From NCBI RefSeq assembly GCF_000195275.1, contig NC_015385.1, positions 310,001 through 374,000 on the forward strand: a DNA stretch of 64,000 nucleotides, given 5' to 3'. This stretch comes from Treponema succinifaciens DSM 2489 (lineage in GTDB: Bacteria > Spirochaetota > Spirochaetia > Treponematales > Treponemataceae). A program made the position numbers and the translations under genes. Below the pieces are notes generated by a model. It was not told the DNA's origin. It made no database searches and worked only from the letters and a program-made list of their open reading frames with translations. Shown here one piece after another: positions 59,454 to 64,000 of this stretch. Numbering within the stretch: position 1 is the first letter of the stretch; each line of letters starts with the position of its first letter.

Positions 59454-60110
59454 ATGAAAAACGAAAATAATTCCATGAACTACAAGATTGCCATGGCAGG
59501 AGCATTTTCTGCGCTTAGCATTATTTTAAGTTTTACGCCGCTTGGCTACATTCAACTTGGAAGCGCGATCCAAATAACTTTAATGCACATTCCTGTAATT
59601 CTTGCGACTCTTTTGGCTGGGCTTATTCCGGGGCTTGCAACTGGATTCGTCTTTGGCGTTTCTAGCCTTGTAAAAAATCTTATGCTTGGAGCCGCGGCAA
59701 GTCCGTTTTTTATGAATCCGCTTGTTTCTGTTTTGCCTCGCCTTCTTTTTCCAGTTGCTGTCTGGGGAATTTTTACTTTGCTCAATTTTATTCCGCATAT
59801 GCCCAAAATTATAAGTGTTGCTTTTTCCGCCGCTCTTGGAACTTTTATTCATACTGTTCTTGTAATGGGCGCGATTTTTATTTTCTATGGAAACATTTTT
59901 CTCCCTATGGTTCTTGGAGCAATTGAAAAAATCGGAATCAGCACAGAAAATATTTCCGGATTCAAGGCGTTTGCGGCGATTATTGCAACAACGATGATTA
60001 CAAACGGATTTTTTGAAGTTATTTGCGCGGTTGTCCTTTCATGCGCTGTTCTTGGAAGTGTTTATGCTGTCGGCTCCAGAAAGTCAAAGATTTCAAAATT
60101 TGAAGAATAG
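59454..60110 (+). CDS. ECF transporter S component
   Basis: 218 residues, about six membrane helices. MNYKIAMAGAFSALSIILSFTPLGYIQLGSAIQITLMHIPVILATLLAGLIPGLATGFVFG is the typical ECF substrate-binding (S) subunit start, including the Ala-rich helix 1 motif for EcfT contact. It imports a vitamin or cofactor with shared EcfA/T subunits not in this window. The adjacent FMN enzyme makes riboflavin or a related ligand conceivable, but no FMN riboswitch is seen upstream. GAGG ribosome site. Confidence 0.85.
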   Translation: MKNENNSMNYKIAMAGAFSALSIILSFTPLGYIQLGSAIQITLMHIPVILATLLAGLIPGLATGFVFGVSSLVKNLMLGAAASPFFMNPLVSVLPRLLFPVAVWGIFTLLNFIPHMPKIISVAFSAALGTFIHTVLVMGAIFIFYGNIFLPMVLGAIEKIGISTENISGFKAFAAIIATTMITNGFFEVICAVVLSCAVLGSVYAVGSRKSKISKFEE

Positions 60111-60166
60111 TTTTTCAACCTTAAAACAGAATTGAATTTTTATTTTCTTATGGATATATTTTTGCT

Positions 60167-60934
60167 ATGAAAAACACTCAAAGAAATGAACTTGCAGTTT
60201 GCGGTTTTGCAGCTGTAAAAACATTGGAAAAAATCAACAGCCAGAAAATCCGCCGCTTATATTTTATGGAAGAAAAAGCTCCTTTGTTTGGCGGACTTTG
60301 CAAGAAAATGGCTGCTTCAAAACGTCCTTACAATAAAGTCGCAGATTCTGTTGAGCTTGAAAAGCTTTGCGGAAGTGTTCACCATCAGGGCGTTGTTGCG
60401 ATGATTGACACTCCTGTAATTCTTCCGCTTAATACAGAGATTACAGCGCGCTGGGTTGAACAAAAAGAAGATGCTGTGATTCTTGACCGTGTTGGAAATG
60501 CAAATAATCTTGGCGCAATTGTAAGAAGTGCGGCGTTTTTCGGCATAAAAAATATTGTAATTCCATTGGACGAATCCCAGTCTTCAATCACAACCAGCAG
60601 CTACCGGGTTGCAGAAGGCGGAATGGAATTTGTAAACATTTATTCTGTAAGGTCAATTCCGTTTTTGCTCAAAGACATGAAAGGAAAAATGGCTCGTTTT
60701 GGAACTTCACTAAAGGCGCAGAAAAAAGTTTCAGAAATGAAATTGCTTTGTCAGGAAAAACCTGCTTTGGTTGTGCTTGGAAACGAAGAAAAAGGAATCA
60801 GTGAAGAAGTTGCCCAGAACTGCGATTCACTTGTAATAATTCCTTTTGCCGGAATGGGAGAAGCCGGTCCTAAAGTTGACAGTTTGAATGTTGCTCAGGC
60901 GGCTTCTGTAATAATGTACGAGCTTAAAAAATAA
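60167..60934 (+). CDS. TrmH/SpoU-family RNA 2'-O-methyltransferase
   Basis: 255 residues. N-terminal substrate-binding domain (1-95), then the SPOUT trefoil knot: LDRVGNANNLGAIVRSAAFFGIKNIVIP (motif 1), LVVLGNEEKGIS (motif 2) and PFAGMGEAGPKVDSLNVAQAASVIMYEL (motif 3, which ends the knot). It methylates a ribose in tRNA or 23S rRNA; the target cannot be told from sequence. The N-terminal domain resembles the L30e-like part of RlmB/YsgA-type enzymes. Starts 56 bases after the ECF gene and abuts the PAP2 gene. Confidence 0.88.
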   Translation: MKNTQRNELAVCGFAAVKTLEKINSQKIRRLYFMEEKAPLFGGLCKKMAASKRPYNKVADSVELEKLCGSVHHQGVVAMIDTPVILPLNTEITARWVEQKEDAVILDRVGNANNLGAIVRSAAFFGIKNIVIPLDESQSSITTSSYRVAEGGMEFVNIYSVRSIPFLLKDMKGKMARFGTSLKAQKKVSEMKLLCQEKPALVVLGNEEKGISEEVAQNCDSLVIIPFAGMGEAGPKVDSLNVAQAASVIMYELKK

Positions 60935-60935
60935 A

Positions 60936-61778
60936 ATGAAAAGGTATTTGTTTTTAATTTCTCTTCTTTTTCAGCTGCTTTCCGCGGAACTTTTTGCACA
61001 AACAGAAAAATCTCCGTTTAAACTAAATCCTGTTGCGGACGGAATTATTCTTGGAGCCGGAATTGCTTTTACAACTTCTGCGGTTATTGCTGAAAAAACT
61101 CTGGACTTTCCTGAGTATACAGAACGAAGCTATGATTTGGATTCAGTAAATTTCATAGACAGAAAACTTTCCCAAAAATACAACCGTACTCTCGACAACC
61201 TTGGAACTGCAACTTGCACCGTGAGCCTTGCTCTTCCGTTTGCAGTTTATGGTGCTGGATTTTTTAATGATTTTCTTTCCACGGAAGATATTCTTACGCT
61301 GACTACGATGTATGTTGAAGCTTATCTTTTTGATTATGGCGCGAAAAATTTTTTGAAGATGGGAATAAGAAGAGTCCGCCCTTATATGTATTATGATGGC
61401 TACCCGAAAGACAAACTTGACGACTATGACTTTGAGTTTTCAAGTCCAAGCGGACACACAACGGATTCTTTTTTGGGCGCAGGATTTCTTTCGTATACAT
61501 TTTGCCGTTATTTCCCTGAATCAAAATGGAAAATTCCTGTAATTGCGGCATCTTACTCAGTTGCTATTGGAACGGCGGGGCTAAGAATTGCAAGCGGAAA
61601 CCACTTTCTTACTGACACAATTTTTGGCGCGGCTTTGGGCACTGTCTGCGGAATTGGAGTTCCGCTTGTGCATGAGTTTATAGCTTTGCATTCAGAAAAA
61701 AAAGAAACAGCATTCAAAAAAGGAAGCGTGCATTTTTCTGTAACGCCGGTTTCCGTAAATTGGAAAATCGCCCTTTAG
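60936..61778 (+). CDS. PAP2-superfamily phosphatase, exported
   Basis: 280 residues. A signal peptide (to about AELFAQTE) or membrane helix, then a PAP2 core: KMGIRRVRPYMY (KxxxxxxRP), SSPSGHTTDSF (PSGH) and GLRIASGNHFLTDTIFGAALG (SRx5Hx3D form with His and Asp). All catalytic residues are present. It dephosphorylates lipid phosphates or undecaprenyl pyrophosphate in the periplasm. It starts two bases after the methyltransferase stop. Its 3' end faces the MCP/Cache gene. Confidence 0.88.
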   Translation: MKRYLFLISLLFQLLSAELFAQTEKSPFKLNPVADGIILGAGIAFTTSAVIAEKTLDFPEYTERSYDLDSVNFIDRKLSQKYNRTLDNLGTATCTVSLALPFAVYGAGFFNDFLSTEDILTLTTMYVEAYLFDYGAKNFLKMGIRRVRPYMYYDGYPKDKLDDYDFEFSSPSGHTTDSFLGAGFLSYTFCRYFPESKWKIPVIAASYSVAIGTAGLRIASGNHFLTDTIFGAALGTVCGIGVPLVHEFIALHSEKKETAFKKGSVHFSVTPVSVNWKIAL

Positions 61779-61780
61779 TT

Positions 61781-62779
61781 TCAATAATTTTCTTTTATCA
61801 CAACAGACCATTCTTTGCCTTTGTAGGAATTGTAGCCGGGCGTTTTTGAATATCCAAAAACTTCAAGCGCTCTGCTGGTTTTGTTTGTATAGAATCCCAT
61901 TTTTTGTCCTTGCGAAATATGCTCAAATGCTTCCCAGTCTGTAAGCCGCCGTTTTAAAATTTCATCCTTGTTTTTTGAAGCTATTACAAGTCCGTCACTA
62001 TTTATTATGAATATTTCGCCTGAATGGGAAACTTTCGCGCTTGAAATTATGTTCAGTATGAATTTCCAGTTGAACCTTGTTGAAATTATTCCGACAATTG
62101 TTCCGTCTTGGGCGCGCACAGGACAACTGTACGAAACTGTCCAGTCTTTTACCGATTCAGAGTAATACATATCTGAATAAGTTGTACTTTGTGATTCAGA
62201 TGTTTCCTTGAACCATTTTGTGTTCTGCATTGAACGTCCGCGTAAATTTTTATTTACACCTACGCATACAACAATTCCGCTTGTGTCCGTAAGAAGAATA
62301 TCATGGTAAACTTCATAAATTCTTACAAGACTTTCTATTGTGTGTTCTGCTGAAATTCTTTTTTCTTCAGTGGGATTTGCAAGGCAGTCGATTATTTTTC
62401 CGAATGTTGCCCAGGCTTGAACATCGCAGTAACGCTCAAAAAGGTTTCGGTCGACTTTGTCGATTGTGTCGAACGCCATTTCCGCAGTTCTTATTCCAAT
62501 CAACTTGTGCATTTTTATTTCAATCTGGTCAACGACTTTTTGGCATGTCTGATTTTGCGTGTCGTTTTTTTCGGATATGTTTTTAATTTCGTTTGCAATT
62601 ACGCGGAATCCTTTTCCGACTGTTCCGGCTCTTGCCGCTTCAATTGAAGAGTTAAACGAAAGAATTCTTATGTTTTGCGACTCGTTGTATATTTCATTGA
62701 GCGAGCTGTGCAATGATTCGTAGTCTTGAATAAGCCCGTCAAAAACTGTGCTTAGCTTTTCTGATTTTGTGTCTTCCAT
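61781..62779 (-). CDS. Soluble MCP-like protein with C-terminal Cache domain
   Basis: 332 residues from ATG 62779 (GGCGGA upstream); an ATG 45 bases earlier is not supported. Residues 15-85 hold a short chemoreceptor-type coiled coil with the tip-like SFNSSIEAARAGTVGKGFRVIANEIKNIS. Residues 95-330 form a Cache sensor (YEVYHDILLTDTSGIVVCVGVN, RSMQNTKWFKE, SYSCPVRAQDGTIVGIISTRF, GEIFIINSDGLVIASKN). No membrane segment is present and the order (signalling part before sensor) is the reverse of usual receptors, so it may be a cytosolic receptor. The convergent PAP2 gene ends two bases away. Confidence 0.8.
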   Translation of the reverse strand: MEDTKSEKLSTVFDGLIQDYESLHSSLNEIYNESQNIRILSFNSSIEAARAGTVGKGFRVIANEIKNISEKNDTQNQTCQKVVDQIEIKMHKLIGIRTAEMAFDTIDKVDRNLFERYCDVQAWATFGKIIDCLANPTEEKRISAEHTIESLVRIYEVYHDILLTDTSGIVVCVGVNKNLRGRSMQNTKWFKETSESQSTTYSDMYYSESVKDWTVSYSCPVRAQDGTIVGIISTRFNWKFILNIISSAKVSHSGEIFIINSDGLVIASKNKDEILKRRLTDWEAFEHISQGQKMGFYTNKTSRALEVFGYSKTPGYNSYKGKEWSVVIKENY

Positions 62780-63008
62780 TTTGTTCCGCCTATATCTGCT
62801 GAAAAAAAAAGGACTGCGCACCAAGTAAAGTACACAGCCCCATTGCTATTGCTTTCTATTATAATGAAAATAGAATAACTTTCAATAGTCAAGTTGATGT
62901 AATGACAGAGAGTCAAGCGTGGAAATTGCAATTTTTAATATACAAATCCGTGTGGCAAAAGAAACTGCATTATTGAAAATTTAGCTGGTCTGGTTTATAC
63001 TCATCTCT

Positions 63009-63905
63009 ATGTCGGAAAAAAATGCAAAGAAAAAGAGAACGGGAATCGGGCTTGCACTTTGGCTTTTGGCTGCTCTGCTCATTCTTATAATTTTCCTTAT
63101 AAATCAAGACAAAATTGCAAGCAACTTAAAGGCGACTGGTTTTTTCAGCAAGACAGGCTTAAAGACTCCTGAATTTGTAGAAAAGGCGGAAGTGAAAAGC
63201 TCTTCTGTTGCTGACAAAAATGAAGTTGCTCCTATTGAAACTATTGAAATTGACTTGAACGGCGTTGGCTCTCATGTTGAAGAGAAAAATATTCAGTCAG
63301 AAGTTCAGGAAAATATATACGAAAACATAAAGGCGCAGAATGACGCTGCAAAAAAACAGCAGGAAGCCGCAGTTGAAGAAAAAATAAATTCCAAAACAGA
63401 AAAGAAAGAATCCGCGCAAAAACCAGAAGAAAAAGAAACTACAGTAAGAAAAGAGGTTTCTGTAAAAACCGCGCCCAAAACTTCCAGCATGAAGCTCAAA
63501 CTTTATTTTATGACAATAAACAGCGACGGTTCAGTTTCAAGAAAAGAAATTATCCGCGAAATGAAAAAATCCGACAGTCCGCTTATGGACGCGGTAAACG
63601 CTTTGATAAAAGGACCTGTTGCTTCCGAAGAAAATTCCGGTTGCCGTTCGCTCGTTTCTGAAAACACAAGACTTATCGGTGCTTCTGTAAAAAACGGAAC
63701 TGCCACCTTGAATTTTAGCGGAGACTTTGAATTCAACAAGTACGGAATTGAAGGGTTGCGCGGACAGCTTCAGCAGATTGTATTTACTGCGACCGCATTC
63801 CCTACTGTTGAAAATGTTCAGTTTTTGGTGGACGGCGAAAAGAAAGAATATCTTGGCAGCGAAGGCGTTTGGATTGGCACTCCGCTGAACCGCAACAGTT
63901 TTTAG
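63009..63905 (+). CDS. Membrane-anchored GerMN-domain protein
   Basis: 298 residues. An N-terminal membrane helix (IGLALWLLAALLILIIFLINQ), a long Lys/Glu/Ala-rich linker (50-150) and a GerMN domain (160-290: KLKLYFMTINSDGSVSRKEI, LMDAVNALIKGP, LNFSGDFEFNKYGIEGLRGQLQQIVFTATAFPTVENVQFLVDGE). GerMN domains are found in spore-germination and envelope proteins that bind peptidoglycan-like ligands. In this non-sporulating lineage it is probably periplasmic envelope maintenance, which is inference. The 230 bases before it hold no feature. Confidence 0.8.
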   Translation: MSEKNAKKKRTGIGLALWLLAALLILIIFLINQDKIASNLKATGFFSKTGLKTPEFVEKAEVKSSSVADKNEVAPIETIEIDLNGVGSHVEEKNIQSEVQENIYENIKAQNDAAKKQQEAAVEEKINSKTEKKESAQKPEEKETTVRKEVSVKTAPKTSSMKLKLYFMTINSDGSVSRKEIIREMKKSDSPLMDAVNALIKGPVASEENSGCRSLVSENTRLIGASVKNGTATLNFSGDFEFNKYGIEGLRGQLQQIVFTATAFPTVENVQFLVDGEKKEYLGSEGVWIGTPLNRNSF

Positions 63906-63907
63906 TT

Positions 63908-64000
63908 CTAGTGGGAAACTTTGTAGCTTTCAAGAATTTTTGTAAAGTAGCTTCTGTTTTTCTGATAAACGCTGTCGAATATTGTAAGCGTAAGAAGTGA
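63908..64000 (-). CDS. 3' end of a gene continuing past the window
   Basis: Thirty codons and a TAG at 63910-63908 on the minus strand (SLLTLTIFDSVYQKNRSYFTKILESYKVSH). Open to the window edge, with a codon pattern consistent with coding DNA. No family can be assigned from this tail. Confidence 0.45.
   Translation of the reverse strand, partial: SLLTLTIFDSVYQKNRSYFTKILESYKVSH

Noticed and set aside
59340-59460. FMN or thiamine riboswitch before the ECF S-component gene
   Set aside because: Only 10 bases separate it from the preceding gene, leaving no room for an aptamer.
1-64000. tRNA or rRNA genes
   Set aside because: No cloverleaf with a GTTCRANNC arm or rRNA-like stretch was recognised by eye; a tRNA search tool would settle it.

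Overview
The window looks like a chromosomal segment of a Treponema-type spirochete, probably a gut or rumen commensal. This is inferred from the protein set: a RodZ/LolA/RimO cluster, an HU-like DUF4469-type protein, a NusG domain II protein, a Cache-containing chemoreceptor-like protein, and a homopolymeric C tract in a surface lipoprotein gene. Codon use is A/T-leaning in core genes, and the accessory modules near 22.5-29 kb and 40-48 kb are visibly more A/T-rich. No rRNA, tRNA or CRISPR array was seen.

Left core block (1-14.5 kb, all plus strand): an unknown protein, a CorA-like channel, a SUMF1-fold secreted protein, purB, a Gfo/Idh/MocA dehydrogenase, then lolA-like, rodZ-like, rimO, a UvrD/PcrA helicase and apbE in a tightly spaced or overlapping run, and an NSS symporter. 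A 215-bp MITE-like element with inverted termini and a 10-bp target duplication sits at 6367-6581.

Accessory island (14.6-32.6 kb): an HU-like protein and an XRE/ImmA-like pair precede a two-gene restriction-type locus (PLD-SNF2 helicase plus Eco57I-type adenine methyltransferase). The methyltransferase is part of an apparent DNA-inversion system. A silent alternative C-terminal half lies 6 kb away in opposite orientation beside an Mpi-like serine invertase. Two pairs of inverted repeats (64 bp with 62 matches, 35 bp with 34 matches) link active and silent halves in frame. Between them sit an AAA ATPase/TOPRIM pair (abortive-infection type) and an MqsR-MqsA-SecB-like toxin-antitoxin-chaperone operon, so one inversion would change methyltransferase specificity and flip both modules. 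Then come decayed genes: a deleted prolyl-tRNA deacylase, and an InlB-repeat lipoprotein with an out-of-frame poly-C tract and an in-frame stop. An AAA_14/DUF4143 ATPase follows.

Zinc block (32.8-38.7 kb, plus strand): a Fur-family (Zur-like) regulator whose palindromic operator overlaps its promoter and start codon, a small Cys/His membrane protein, a ZnuA with a ZinT domain inserted in its His-rich loop, a VanY-type carboxypeptidase, znuC, a znuB frameshifted at a T8 run, and a lipoprotein. Two copies of a structured interspersed repeat lie at 33.6 and 48.4 kb.

Signalling island (38.8-47.7 kb, minus strand): an IS982-like element has truncated the end of a TerY-P-type locus (vWA, PP2C phosphatase, Ser/Thr kinase, TerY-C-like zinc ribbon). 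This locus also carries a CARF-like Rossmann protein, a sigma-70-like protein and a DUF6884 protein. Three transcription starts in it share GGAAAC-N17-CCCTT, which I propose is the promoter read by the encoded sigma-like protein. A divergent TPR/DUF4145-like protein follows.

Right core block (48.5-64 kb): GNAT acetyltransferase, zinc macrodomain hydrolase, gltB-gltD with a promoter and terminator hairpin in the gltB leader, a rhomboid-like protein, phosphofructokinase, an FMN enzyme, an ECF S component, a TrmH-type methyltransferase, a PAP2 phosphatase, a soluble MCP/Cache protein and a GerMN protein.
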